This document shows, in pieces, positions 33,217 to 45,329 of a stretch of DNA of 64,000 nucleotides. Source of the DNA: Gossypium raimondii (lineage: Eukaryota; Streptophyta; Magnoliopsida; Malvales; Malvaceae). The position numbers and the translations under genes were made by a program. Location of the stretch: positions 8,556,001 to 8,620,000 of the forward strand of contig NC_068567.1 of NCBI RefSeq assembly GCF_025698545.1, written 5' to 3'. Positions within the stretch are counted from its first letter, which is position 1. Each line of letters begins with the position of its first letter. The notes below the pieces were generated by a model. The model made no database searches. It was not told where the DNA came from and saw only the letters and a list, made by a program, of their open reading frames with translations.

Positions 33217-33625
33217 AATTTCTCAAATCACATATATATATATATATATATATATCTATTCAATTAAATACATACATTTAAATACTCAATCCGCATACCT
33301 TCTCAAATCACATATATATAATCGATTTAATTAAATACATACATTTAAATACTCAATTCGCATACTTTCTCAAATCATATACATATAATCAATTCAATTA
33401 AATACATACATTTAATTACTCAATTCGCATACTTTCTCAAATTACATACATATAATCGATTTAATTAAATACATACATTTAAATACTCAATTCGCATACT
33501 TTCTCAAATCATATACATACCATCAATTTAATTAAATACATACATTTAATTACTCAATTCGCATACCTTCTCAAATCACATTCATATAATCAATTCAATT
33601 AAACATATACATTTAAATACTATTG
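33217..33625. repeat. 67-bp tandem repeat, 6 copies, paired higher order
   Basis: Units run TTTCTCAAATCA...CAATTCGCATAC, 67 bp each. Copies 2 and 4 share ATCGATTTAATT and TTTAAATACTC. Copies 3 and 5 share ATCAATT and TTTAATTACTC. The first copy carries an expanded (TA)n run. The array therefore amplified partly as a 134-bp dimer. Confidence 0.85.
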
Positions 33626-34684
33626 CAATTGTTTAATAGTTCGATCCTAGCTATACGGACTTACCTCGTATTTGCTCAATACTTTCGTCTACCCGTCTAA
33701 CTTTTGTTTTCCCCGATCAAGTTCCGATATTTGCTTATCTTGATCTATATAATATCAATTCAATATTTTCAGTAATTATTCAATTCAATTTAGCCCAATT
33801 CACAAATATTTGGAAAATTACACATTTGTCCCTATACTTTTAACTACTATGCAATTTAGTCCTTTTCACACAAAATGGCAATTTTACACAATTAAACCAA
33901 AACCCATTATAGACGAATTTCACTTAACCCAATAACAGCCCATATTTTCATTTTATTCACATTTCTAACCACCATATTTCTATCTTTTACAAATTAATCT
34001 CTTTTTTTACATTTTTGTCAAAAATCACTTTATAAAACTTGTATCAATATTCTACCATTAAACATCCAAACAACCAAGCATTAAACAATGGCTTAACTCA
34101 ATATCATCAATAATTTTAGAATTTAAAGCATGGGTTAGCTAGATTGAGCTGCAATGAGCTCAAAAACGTAGAAATCATTAAAAACGAAATAAAAATCGTA
34201 CCTTAATTGAGGATCTAAGCTTGGCCGAATGTAAAAGCCCTAACTTTGGCTTTCTAAGCTTCAAAATCGGTGGAGTAAAGATGAACACTCCAAATTTTGT
34301 TTTGCTTTTACTTTAATTCTTATATTAATAACCATTTTACAAAATTAACCTTTATTATAAACCATAAAAATAATTTCCACTAAGCCCATATTTGTCCACC
34401 CATGCAACTAATGATATACTTACCATGCAAGAACTCATATAATTAATTCCATAATCATTTAAGCCATTTTACTACTAATAGAACTCATATTTTATCTGTT
34501 ATGCGATTTAGTTCTTTTTACCGAATTAACCATTTAATCAGTAAAATTTCTTTACGAAATTTTTACACGATAATTCTTTCATGTTGTAAAACTTATTAAA
34601 ATAATAAAATAAATATTTTTACTCGGTTAAGTGGTCCCGAAACCACAGTTCCGATCAAACTCAAAAACGGGCTGTTACAATCTC

Positions 34685-37557
34685 AACATCCATAGGTGCT
34701 AAATTTTTAGTATTTTTTAACATTAATTTCATTATGAGTTCTTATCATATCTGCTCTTTCTGATACAATGCCTAAAATTACCCATAACCCCTCTGTAACC
34801 CTTAAATAGGAAGGTAATGCGCTTCAGCATACTCGAACCCACGATTTCCTATATTAACAATAATGTAATATCAATGGACGCTAAATGCCTAATAGTAGGT
34901 TGGTGAACAAACAAATAAATATCTTTGCATTAAACAATATGCAAGGCCTTTTTCAATGATTTAATGGAAGATAATATATGAAGTTTTATGTTTGTAAACA
35001 GAAAATTATTCGACTTGAGGATAAGCATTTTAATGCACTATGAATAGGAGTGTTTTGGCTTTTGGATATAAATTTATCCAAATACTTCTCCACAATTATT
35101 TTTTAGGAAACCAATAACATATGTTTATTTCATATTAATAAGTTTCAAGCAAAATTTTAGAGTAATTGATTCTCATATAACATTTATTTTACAATTAAAT
35201 AAATTTGTACTAATCAAATAATTTTTAAGTTTTAATTTAGCACTTAACCTTGAACCTTCTTATTATTTAATATGGTTTGCATGTTTAATTTTAATTTTAT
35301 AAATAGTTTATATTGGTTATGTAAATTATATATTGATATTAAATTATTTAAATATAAGTTAAACTTAATCTTTTTACTTGTTAACATCAGCTAGTCTAAA
35401 ATAGATATTTTAACTTATCATAACACTTTTGATAGTAATGTCGGACACTTCAACTAATAACATCGTCATTGGTGTAAAACAAAAATATAGAATGATTTAA
35501 AATAAATATTGATTATAATTATTAAACATAAATAAATATAAAAATATCAATGTGAAACTCAAACCTTAAACTTCAAATCTGAATCTCAAAACTGAAACCA
35601 AAAACTCTAAAGAGAAATAAAATAATTAATTTCAAGTTCTTCAATAATTTTTTTATTTTACATTGTATCATGAAACTTATACATTAAATATTAATCTAGT
35701 TAATGAAAATCACATCTTTTCACCGTAATTTTGAATGGAACTTCTCAAAAAACTACTTCTCAACTACCACAACGCAATACCAACAAGTAAGGCGGTGATA
35801 AATTTCTACTTCAGAATGTCATAAATAATGATTGGTCTTCGTATGAAATTTAAATTTACTTTAAATTTTCAATTTAAAATTCTAATCCAATCATTATTAT
35901 TGTTGGTAATTTCTGTCAAAATTTATGAACTTATTGTATTTATTTTATATCAATCATATACTGTCATATGAGAACAGCTTAATCAAAACTTTAAGTTGAC
36001 AAATTTTAACAGAAAATACTTACAATTTTAATAATTGAACTGAAATTCTTATATAAAAAAACTTAATCTTTAACTTTTTAAATATAAAGACAAAATGTCA
36101 AATTTTATCAAAACATAAGGACTATAGCATATTTTAACCATTTCTTTTCATCATTTTTGGCTGTGAGTGTCATTAACTATACCACCACTAAAACTATCTA
36201 TTATTACCATACTTAAATTATCTATAATTCTAATTGGAGGATAAAGACAGAACCCACATTCTCATGAACCGATAATAATGTTGATGCAAAAACAACATTA
36301 ATAGTCCATTTGTTTACATGTAAAAAGTTTTATAAAAAATATTTTATGCATTTTTTTGTGTTTGTATCACAAAAATCAGTTTGGTCAACGGAAAATAACT
36401 TACATATCAACGCAAAATAAGTCATTTTTCTCCGGAAAAGCTCTCTATAAGTAATTTTATTTTTATATAAAAATTAAATTAAATCATGTTTAATATTATT
36501 ATATTGATAATAATTTTTATTTTTGTTTTAAAATATTTAAAATTATTAAAACATTAATATAAAATATTATATTCTTCAATATTATTAAACATACCTGTTC
36601 AATTATTTATATTTAGTCATATAATAAATTATTAATATAATTAATATGATTTATTATTTTAATAAATTATTTAATATTTCAATTTTATTTTAATAATTTT
36701 AAATAACATTCTTCACATATTATCAAAAATATTTAATATTAATCTTTTAATAATAAATATTTATTACAATTATAAATATATTAATAATAAATATCTTGTA
36801 GTATAAAGGTTAAAATATGTTATAAATCTATGTACTCTTCACAAATTTATAATTTAGTCTCTGTATTTTTAACTTTAAAAATTTAGTGACTCCACTATTC
36901 GATTTGAAAATCAAATTCAATTGTTTATATTGTTTTCTTTTTTATCAATTTTGTTGATGTCACATTTTAAATAAAAACTCACTTGATAGCCATATAACTA
37001 AAAATGACATTGTAATGAACCCGAATTTAAAAAATATTTTTAATATATGCAAAGTCAATGTAAAATATAAATTTATATATATATAATAAACTTAATTAAA
37101 TAAAGAAAAGATAAGAAAATCTCAAATGTATGTTTTATTGAAAGTAGTTTTATGAAATATTTTAAGAAATCTATGAAAACAACAGAAAATATTTTACATG
37201 ATTCATCCAAACACCGAAAATATTAACTTTTACATGAAAATAAATCATTTTCAGTGAAATAAACAGACCATAATTAAAATATTGATTTTGTAGTTCTATG
37301 CGGAGGTTGAATGTAAAAATAAAAAATTTGAGACAGATGTCTTAGAAAATAATTTCATTGGAACCGTGTAGCTTTTAACTTTTCATTGTGTCAATAACTA
37401 CATTACATGCATACTCTTAATGACAACTAACGACAAAAACTAAAACTACATTGCATTTATCATTTATGCAAGCTGATAAAAGAATCAAGTGCATGTAAGC
37501 TGAACAAAAAATGAATCAAGTAAACGTAAAAACATGAAAAGAGTCTTAATCTTACAT
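34685..37557. other. AT-rich intergenic DNA downstream of GT47 gene
   Basis: No gene is visible. The stretch includes a probable MITE-like element (36,301-37,272) and low-complexity AT sequence. The part next to 37,557 should contain the 3' UTR of the GT47 gene. Confidence 0.5.
36301..37272. mobile_element. Possible hAT/MITE-like element
   Basis: The left end GTCCATTTGTTTACATGTAAAA resembles the reversed right end GGTCTGTTTATTTCACTG, and both continue into related A/T-rich text with TTTACATG. No clear target duplication was found and no coding sequence is present. Confidence 0.35.
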
Positions 37558-38829
37558 TTAGGTGCAATGGCAACGTAAAGGAATTGATGTATTCGCCGGT
37601 TTTCTTTTCCCTCGAACAATGGCTTCCTTAATCGCTGGTAATTTTTGATGAACCTTTCTCCAAATGTGGTTTACGGCACCATCGGGAGGGATTGGTCCAA
37701 TACCATCAGGATGGCCATTATCATACACAAACACAGGCTGAACCTTAGCCATGGTTTGACGGAATTCATTCTTAAGTTTTTCAGAAATGCTTCTAAGATG
37801 AGAAACAAGCCAATTCGGTCTCAATGCATCACTCACTGCTACGAAAACTGAGAATGTAGAGTAATCCACCATCCCTTCAAAGGGAAGCTCAACATTGTCA
37901 CTGACAATCACGGGTATACAAAGGCTTTGGATTGCATCGAAAAGTCGGCATGAAGTGGGAGTATCACCGGCTGGGTGCAAGCAGAACTCAGATGATCTCA
38001 TCCCCTTAATTGACTGCTCTCTTCCAGTGGCATTTGGGAACCCTTCTTCCATGATGACTCCTGGTTCATTAACCAACAAGTCCCATAATTTTTCTCGAAC
38101 CAAGCCACCCTGAAAATTTTAATAACATCACCAACACAGTAAGAGTTCGAGATAAAGCCCAACATGAACCCCTCAACAACTCAAAAAATGAAGCTCAATG
38201 TTGAATTGTATCCATTCAAGAGAGAAAAAAATGTCATCGATCCTTCATTTATAGGGTGATATACTGGCAAACCACATAGTGCAGCTAGATTCAAAGTTGA
38301 GTTGTCTGATACTAACCCGGTGCCTATGTTTAGCTCCCTTAAAATAAAGGAGGGTGTGTCGTTTCTGGTTTTCCGACAGCTGCAACCTAGGAAGCAGATG
38401 GGTATATGGAACAATCACATCTTTAAGCAATGAAACTTGGGTGTGACGTATCGTGTCTGATGAGATTCCACCGGATGATTTTGTATCAAGCCTATACCAC
38501 CCACCAAAATCCACAACTAGTAGAACAGCCGGGGCTATCTCCTCTCTGAAATGCCACATTGCAACAGGGTCTGTCAAAGAATACTTCAAGGTTTAACATA
38601 ACCTGACAACCCAGAAACTAAATCATAAGCTGTAAAGTACGCAAATTAAGTTCCCACTTCCTTCTTTCTTTTGGCACTGATGGTAAAATACCAATAAATG
38701 CAGTATATTCTTAAAAGAACAGCTGATACCAAGGGCTTGACATATTTAAGTATACATGATCCTAAGAAAATAGTTTCAAAGTGAAGAGTTAACAGAAACA
38801 CAGTAAGGAAGGATTCATTTAAAGGAATA

Positions 38830-38864
<35 letters not shown>

Positions 38865-39610
38865 AAAAAGCAACAACTAAACATCCTAAATAACTAGATC
38901 CCAATAGCATTCCGAAAAAGCTAAATGGGGTAAGCAATAAGCAAATGAATTTCAATACACACAAAATTAGGCACATTACCAGTGAGAACAAAAACATGGT
39001 CTCGTCCACCCGATCGTTTCCAAGCATCAGTATTCCTCACAAAATCCAGCACTTTCTTTTGCCTCAAGTAATCCCCATTCCCAGCTTTCTTCTTAAACGC
39101 GCCGCTTCCAGATCCCAACTCCATCTCAGCACTCAGGGTAGCAAAAAAGGGAACAAAAACAACATCAGCCTCGTTAACATCAAAAACCCTTTTAGCAAAA
39201 GAAGCCGTCCTTATTCCTTGAGGGGTTTCCAAGTCACCCATGATCCAGTACTCCGCACTGTATTGCTTGATCAATGGATTCTCGGGATAAGGAGGGTATC
39301 TGGTGGGTTTGGAGAAATGGGTAGTTGAGATCTGATGGTCAGGATCGGAAGGGATCCGAGAATCAGGGTGATTAGAATCCCAGTACTGTTGGAGTAAGCC
39401 ATAGTTGAGGGATCTGGGAAGGTTGGCTACGTAGACCTTGATGGAGTTTTGGGAGGAAAGGAAGGAGGTTTGGGGAAGGGAATTTGTGGGTTCAGTAACA
39501 GGAGAAGTGAAGAAGAAAAAGAAGATGAAGAAAGAAAGGGAAAGAAGGACAGTGAATGTGAGAAACAGAGATTTTGCCGTTTTTGTTGCTGTGCTACCTT
39601 TGATTGCCAT
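37558..39610 (-). CDS. GT47 exostosin-family glycosyltransferase
   Basis: Three exons, 39,610-38,980, 38,570-38,317 and 38,109-37,558, have GT-AG borders and join in frame to 478 residues. The product is a type II Golgi membrane protein: a short basic N-terminus, a signal-anchor (about 14-36, very Phe-rich), then the exostosin domain from KVYVANLPRSLNYGL (residue ~57) onward. Conserved features are EYWIMGDLETP, DADVVFVPFFATLS-like text, KYSLTDPVAM-type second half, and EFCLHPAGDTPTSCRLFDAI plus SLCIPVIVSDNVELPFEGM, the nucleotide-sugar binding part of GT47. It should build plant cell-wall polysaccharide; the donor and acceptor cannot be told from sequence. The nearest locus I recall is Arabidopsis At1g34270 (exostosin family), related to ARAD-type arabinosyltransferases. 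Intron 1 carries a (TA)n run. Confidence 0.92.
38829..38862. repeat. (TA)n microsatellite in GT47 intron 1
   Basis: An AT dinucleotide run of about 30 bp lies within the intron spanning 38,979-38,571. Confidence 0.9.
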
Positions 39611-39916
39611 TTTTATTGGGCTTTTTTGCTTTGCTCTTTAGTTTCCTTCTAAGTTCTGCGTTTCATTCAATTTGAATGTGGAGCTTTGAATGTGAAACCG
39701 ATTAAAATTTGAAGTCGGTGCTTACAAGTTGGAATGGTGAGTGCACCAAAGGGTATTTCGGTCAGACTATGAGTAGTTGCTTGTTTGGAAAGAAAGTCTT
39801 AGGTAGAGACTGGAGACAAGTTTTCCCGGAAAAAAATATATATACTAAAACAAGCAATGATCTTCCCCCACGGGATATGCCTAATTAGGGTCACCTGGAC
39901 TCTCAAATAAAATATT

Positions 39917-40963
39917 GATAAATTACACTGACAATCACTTAACTTTGGGGTAGTTGATAAAACAGTCATCTTAGTTTCATTTTAGTCACTCACTTTTAGA
40001 AAAGTGATATGGCAAATGACAACGTGTTTGGTGTCAAAAAACCTTCTACTAGTCAGTTACCACCAATTTAACAACCCTATCAGTACCAATTTAGAGTTTA
40101 AGAAGAGAAAAAGAAGAAAAAGAAAGAGAAGAGAAAAAAATAGAGATGCCTCCAGTTTTCAAATCAATCCCATACTGCATCTCTGCAATTACTCAGGCAT
40201 GGCTGTAGCAACTTCAAACCAGGATGTTGTTGCTTTAAGGGCCACAGTAATACAAGGAGAAAGCAATTTACCCAAGCTTCTCCTCACTTCTGATCATGAC
40301 AAGTAATGTTCAAATCTTTAAATTTTGAATAAATGACCCAATTTTTGCAAGATTTTCTTTTCTGGGTCTTTTTCAAATTTATTCAACTCCCTTGCTAGTT
40401 CAATCGATGGGTTAATTTTTTTTCTTTTTCACTGATTCAGGTCTGGAAAAAATTTTATCTGTTTTTGTTTTTGGGTGTTTTAGTGAAGCTGAGATTTATC
40501 TATTTAGTGGTTGCATTACATCTTGGAAAGACATGGTGTTTCAATGGTGGAAGGTTACAGGGGAAGAGAGCCAAGAAGAAGAAGAAGAGCAAAGACATGG
40601 TGTTTCAATGGCAAAGAATCAGACCCCGCCAAATTAAGCAAAGAAGACTTTTTTTTTACAGTCTCTTCTTCTTCTCCTCTTCTGTTATTAAGGTTTTTTT
40701 TTTCAATTTCTTCTTAAATTGGGTAGGTTTCCATGTGGACATCCAATGTGGCAAGTTAACAGCCCACATCAGCAGTTAACTTGCCACATCAGCAGTCCCA
40801 TTAAGACACTAACGAAAACTGTTAATCAGTGACTATTTTGTCACTTTTTTATAACGTTAGTGATTGTTTTGTTATTTTTCAAAAGTTAAGTGACTGAAAT
40901 TAAACCTAGGTGACTATTTTGTTAGCTACCCCAATGTGGAGTGGCTGTTAGTGTAATTTACCC
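39917..40963. mobile_element. Mutator-like element with 9-bp duplication
   Basis: TAAAATATT occurs on both sides (39,908-39,916 and 40,964-40,972), a perfect 9-bp target duplication typical of Mutator. The terminal inverted repeats are long, about 90 bp, starting G(GG)TAAATTACACT(G/A)AC and containing TTGGGGTAG. It is 1,047 bp with no transposase, so it is non-autonomous. The interior holds a gene-like segment, and a 15-bp inverted repeat at 40,746-40,760/40,775-40,789. It sits about 0.3 kb upstream of the GT47 start and could affect that promoter. Confidence 0.88.
40201..40495 (+). pseudogene. Gene-like cargo in Mutator element
   Basis: An ATG at 40,201 opens MAVATSNQDVVALRATVIQG and continues ESNLPKLLLTSDHD. 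This is followed by a plausible intron (A|GTAATG...GATTCAG|G), after which the reading is K-SGKNF and soon stops. Codon use and splice-like borders suggest a captured host exon pair. I do not recognise the parent gene. Confidence 0.4.
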
Positions 40964-41163
40964 TAAAATATTTTGAGTTATTTAAACTGATAGTTTTATT
41001 TTGTTATTTTAATTTAATCTGGAACGTAAAATGAAATTTGAGTAACAGTACGAAGAAGTATTGTATTTAAGGGTGGATTGTATTTTGTCTTCTATTAAAA
41101 ATATGTAAATTAATTTTATATAATTTAAATGTGTAAATTATTATTTCCGTGTTTATGCGAACA

Positions 41164-42830
41164 TGTTGAAAATTATTTTTTATGGGTAAATTATAAAAAT
41201 AGTTACCTAACTATGCTTTTCATTCTATTTTTATTATACAACTATCATTTTTCGATTTAGTTACTAAACTTTTAGAAATTAAATATTTTTGTCACTCTAA
41301 GTGATGTTGTTTTTTATTAGTCTAGTAACAAAATTAGCCCTCTAATATTTACACATTCTATTAATATGATCTTAAATATAAAAATTTAATAAATTTAGCC
41401 CTCAATATTTACAAAATCTATCAATTTAGTCCTAACTCTAAAAATTAAAAATATTTTTTTTTTTAAAATCATTTTTAGCCCTGTATAACCTATCAGCTAA
41501 CCTATGTGAAATATTAAAATAAAAAAATAGTACCATCTTTCTAGAGGTTCTCATGGCTTGGATCAGGCCGACTTTAGGCTAGACTCATGCAAGATATCTA
41601 GACCAATTTTTCAAGTTTGGGCCTAACCTGGCCGAAAAATGGGTTTACTTTTTGCTCAAGCTCGACCTAATTGAAGAAAGGTAAACCTAGACCCAGCCCG
41701 ACCATATTTTATTTTTTTAGATTAGTTTTTTATTTAAAAATATTTTCTAAAAAAGTATAATACACTAAATGCACTAAAAAGTGCTAAAATAAAAGTTTTC
41801 TAACATTAAAAATACATTAAAAAGTACTTATATTAAAAAACACTACCATAAATATAATAAATGTTTTATTATATTAAAAAATATATAATAAATATTTTAT
41901 TGTATTAAATACATTTTTTAAAATTTTATATTTTGGGTTGGGTTATTTAGTTGGATAAGGTTTTTTTTAGGCTTTGGGCAATGGGTTTAACTTTTATTGG
42001 GTTAGTGATTTAATATAAATATAAATATATATAATTAATATAATATTTTTTATAACATAATATATTCGGTCTGTGTCAAGCTCGGGCCAAAAAAATTTTG
42101 CCCAAGTCTCAGCCCATATAGAAAATGGGCATAAATTTTACCTAAGTTCATTTTTTTAGCCTCGTATTTTATCAAAATCCTCTCATTTTTCGGGTGGGCC
42201 TTTGGACTTGTGTGGGTGGCCCAACCCATGAGCAGATTTACCTCGTTCAAGTCATTTGTAAAAGAACTCTAAAAAGTTGGGATAAAACACAAAAAATTTT
42301 AAGATCCAAAACAAAATAAAGGCATTAAAAACATTATCTATTTGGATAGTAATGTAATCAACTATTCTAGATAAATTCCAAATCAATTGGTTTGGTATAG
42401 TCTAGTGTGAAGCTTAAATTATAGTAAAAGAAATTGTTGCAAGTGGCTTGAAAAAGGGTAGTTTTTTTCTTATTTTAATATCTCACATGGGTTAGTCGAT
42501 AGGTTATAAAGGCTAAAAATAATTTTTTAAATGTTGTTTTAAATTTTAGAGTTAGAATTAAATTGACAGATGTTGTAAAAATTGAGGGCCAAATTTATTG
42601 ATTGTTTTTAGAATTAGAACTAAAATAAAAAAAAAATTGTAAACATTGAGCACTAAATTTATTACTAGACCAATAAAAAAGCCCACATCAACTAGAGTGA
42701 CTAAAATATTTAATTTCCAAAAATTTAGTGACTAAGTTGAAAAAATTAATAGTTGGGTGATCAAAATTGAACGAAAGGCATAGTTGGGTGACCATTTTTA
42801 CAGTTTACTCATAAAAAATCATTTTCAACA
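41164..42830. mobile_element. Fold-back element with ~370-bp inverted arms
   Basis: The left arm (about 41,164-41,535) and right arm (about 42,462-42,830) are inverted copies of each other. They start TGTTGAAAAT(T/G)ATTTTTTATG and run through GTCACTCTA(A/G)(G/T)TGATG and TTTTTAGCC...TATAACCTATC. No target duplication was found. The ~0.9-kb loop is different DNA with AGCCCGACC, GGCCCAACCC and CTCGGGCC motifs, probably a second nested element. There is no coding sequence. Confidence 0.75.
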
Positions 42831-44491
42831 AATAAAATTTAACCAATGTGCTAACTTGCACGTCTCAAAATGTATAATGGTTAGTTTGTCCATTTTTCAG
42901 TAGAGGGTTCGAAATACAATCCGCCCCTTGAGTAGAAGAACTTTCTAATACTTTTACCAATAAATTTGTTTGAACTAAATTTAAAAAAAAAATTTAATGA
43001 GATCAAATTAAAAACTTTATTGAATAACTAAATTTTAAGTTAAATAATATAATTTTGAGATTATATATATTTGAAAAAATAAAACAAAATAAGAGAAAAT
43101 AAGATATATTAGCATCATAAATTAGATTTAATGATTTACTTATTGGCCACAATTTTATCATTTTGAAAAAAATTAATTTCACATTTCATAACAATTTTAT
43201 TTTTTATAAATTTTATAAAGTTTTGAAAAAAGTAATTATTTTGATTTTTATTTTTTAGGGATGAATTTGTTATTATTTTTAAAATTGATAGAGACATGAG
43301 GATATTTACACCATTTACTTTCTTATCTATTTGGTTTTTCAATTTTAAAATTCCTCTCCACTTAAATTTGAAAATCGAATAATTCATTTGAGTTAATTCG
43401 AATAACTCAATTCAATTAACTCAAATTCTTTTAATCTATGAGTTTTGCTCACCTCATGCTTGGAAATCAATTTTGTTTCACCTAATTGGTTAATTGATTT
43501 TTAGTTCATATATTTATCAAATTTTGAAATTTTAATTTTGACCTAAAGAGTGACTACTAAATTTGTTGAGTTAAATTTTACTATTTTTAGAATTTTTATA
43601 ACAAATATATTGTCACATGTGTAATATAATGTTGTTTTGTTAATTTCATACGATACTACAAAAAAACTCAAATTATTTTAGTTAGTGAATTTCACGATTA
43701 TCATTTACATTAGAACTAAAATTTTAAAATTCAAAAGATATAAAGAATAAAAATAATCAAATTATAAGACTTGGACTAAATCTACAAGTTACATACAGTA
43801 TGAGACTAATAGTAAAATTTGATCTAACATATTTAACTGCCACTTTTTGAGTCAAGATTGAAATTTCAAAATTCAAAAATAAAAACGCTAAATTGACTAA
43901 ATTAAAATCTAGAAATCAAATCTACGACCTCGCATAATATAAAAACTAATAGCAAAATTTAACCTTTCTAAAATCTATTTTTTTAAAATGTTAATGTCAA
44001 TTATTAGTGGTAAATTCTTCGTAATATTAGCTTTTATCTAAACTTTAATATATATATACACGAATCAACCGGACGCCAATTCAATTGAAAATTTATTAAA
44101 ATATTATTTTATATACAAAATAAAAAATATTAATACTGACGATATTTTTATCTTTTCAGGTTTTATGATAAAATAACCATATGATGGGATTTAAACTTGG
44201 GACACATTAATTTTGAATACGGTCACAATTCAATTGACTAATTATCAAAATCTTTTTAAAAAAGAAAAGAAATAAGAAATGATCCCAAATAATGAACATA
44301 TCTTCTTTTTTTTGTTTACATAATGTTTAAACTTACCCGTAACCACTCTTAAACTCATAATAAGAAGATAATACGTTTCAACGCACTTAAACTTACACCC
44401 TCCTACATTTACAATAATATTTTTACCAATAGTTAAGACACCATCAACTATGCATTCTTACATTAATACAAATATATGAAGTATATATGTT
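42831..44491. other. AT-rich intergenic DNA between fold-back element and DMP gene
   Basis: No gene or clear transposon boundary is visible. The last ~100 bases before 44,491 should be the DMP gene's 3' UTR on the minus strand. Confidence 0.5.
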
Positions 44492-45139
44492 TCAAAATCT
44501 AGAGCTCCTAGCTTCACCCTGCAACAAGAATGGATACCCAATTCCCCTTCTCCTCGAAGGAAACACCACAAACAAAACACTCACAACAAACCCAACCACA
44601 AGTGGAACAGTGTTGGTCACTTTTCTCGGAATCCCCGGATAATAGCACGCCACAACATCGCCATGTGACCCTGCAAACGCCAAAAACGCAACCAAAGACA
44701 GCCCTGCATGGAACATATCACACCACCTCAGCCTATAATCCGATGGCACACAAGGTTTCTTCCTTCCAGCATTGAACGTCCAAATTCCACTCAACGTCGC
44801 TACCCCATAATACAACCTTCCTTTGGCTGTTCTAAAGCTGTCCGTGAACGTAAAGAACACACAAGACGCTGCTAAGAACATTAAAAAACAACCCAGCAGC
44901 CATCTGTCGAGGGTGGTGCATTGGCCGTCGTTGCTTAAGAGGGGAGCGAAAATGGTGAAACCGAGAATGGTTGCTGTGGGTAAAAGGACATTGAGCCTTG
45001 CGGTTCCACTGAGGATTGCGTTGATGATGTAAATGAAATTGGTTTCGTCTGCATCGTCTTCTTTAAGGTACTGATAATATTCATTGTTGTTGGTCAGTTG
45101 TAAGGTTTCGGTTAGATCGTGGGTGATCGTGTCTGCCAT
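44492..45139 (-). CDS. DMP family (DUF679) membrane protein
   Basis: This intronless gene of 215 residues matches the usual DMP length. A polar N-terminus of about 35 residues is followed by four hydrophobic segments (about 48-68, 79-100, 143-158 and 178-194). Family landmarks are SGTARLNVLLPTATILGFTI, DRWLLGCF, SCVFFTFTDSFR, GRLYYGVAT and the C-terminal VVFPSRRRGIGYPF. DMPs are small plant membrane proteins of the ER, tonoplast or plasma membrane. Members have roles in senescence-linked membrane remodelling and, for the DMP8/9 branch, in gamete fusion. I cannot place this one in a branch with certainty. No counterpart comes to mind at the matching Arabidopsis position. The start is the first in-frame Met. 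Confidence 0.92.
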   Translation of the reverse strand: MADTITHDLTETLQLTNNNEYYQYLKEDDADETNFIYIINAILSGTARLNVLLPTATILGFTIFAPLLSNDGQCTTLDRWLLGCFLMFLAASCVFFTFTDSFRTAKGRLYYGVATLSGIWTFNAGRKKPCVPSDYRLRWCDMFHAGLSLVAFLAFAGSHGDVVACYYPGIPRKVTNTVPLVVGFVVSVLFVVFPSRRRGIGYPFLLQGEARSSRF

Positions 45140-45183
45140 TTACCAACAACAACAGTTGATAATGTTTGAAAATAATAATTAAG

Positions 45184-45184
<1 letters not shown>

Positions 45185-45215
<31 letters not shown>
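45185..45215. repeat. (TA)n microsatellite near DMP promoter
   Basis: The run lies 46-76 bp upstream of the DMP start codon, so it is in the 5' UTR or core promoter. Confidence 0.9.
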
Positions 45216-45222
<7 letters not shown>

Positions 45223-45329
45223 GTAGGGCAATGTTGGGAAGGAGAATTTGATTCTTTGTTGAAGTTAGGAGGAGAATCAAATTCGTTTCCTATGGTATCG
45301 TTTGTACTTTTCATATTCTTTCCCACGGC

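Larger units (their letters stand above)
31969..34679. mobile_element. Gypsy-type LTR (2.7 kb) with imperfect ACCTC/ATCTC duplication
   Basis: The left end TATAATACCTCTATCCCG corresponds to a TGTAATACC start with one change. The right end is GGGCTGTTACA. The five outside bases are ACCTC (31,964-31,968) and ATCTC (34,680-34,684), differing by one C/T change. No coding region was seen, so it is a solo LTR or non-coding derivative. It contains two tandem arrays. The GCAACAAATGCA motif at about 33,080 is shared with other LTRs in the window. Confidence 0.65.

Noticed and set aside
33217-33625. Regularly spaced repeats resembling a CRISPR array
   Set aside because: The repeats are contiguous 67-bp tandem units with no unique spacers, in a plant LTR.
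39438-39652. Open frames on the plus strand opposite the GT47 N-terminus
   Set aside because: They are Lys/Glu-rich shadows of the Phe-rich signal-anchor on the minus strand.
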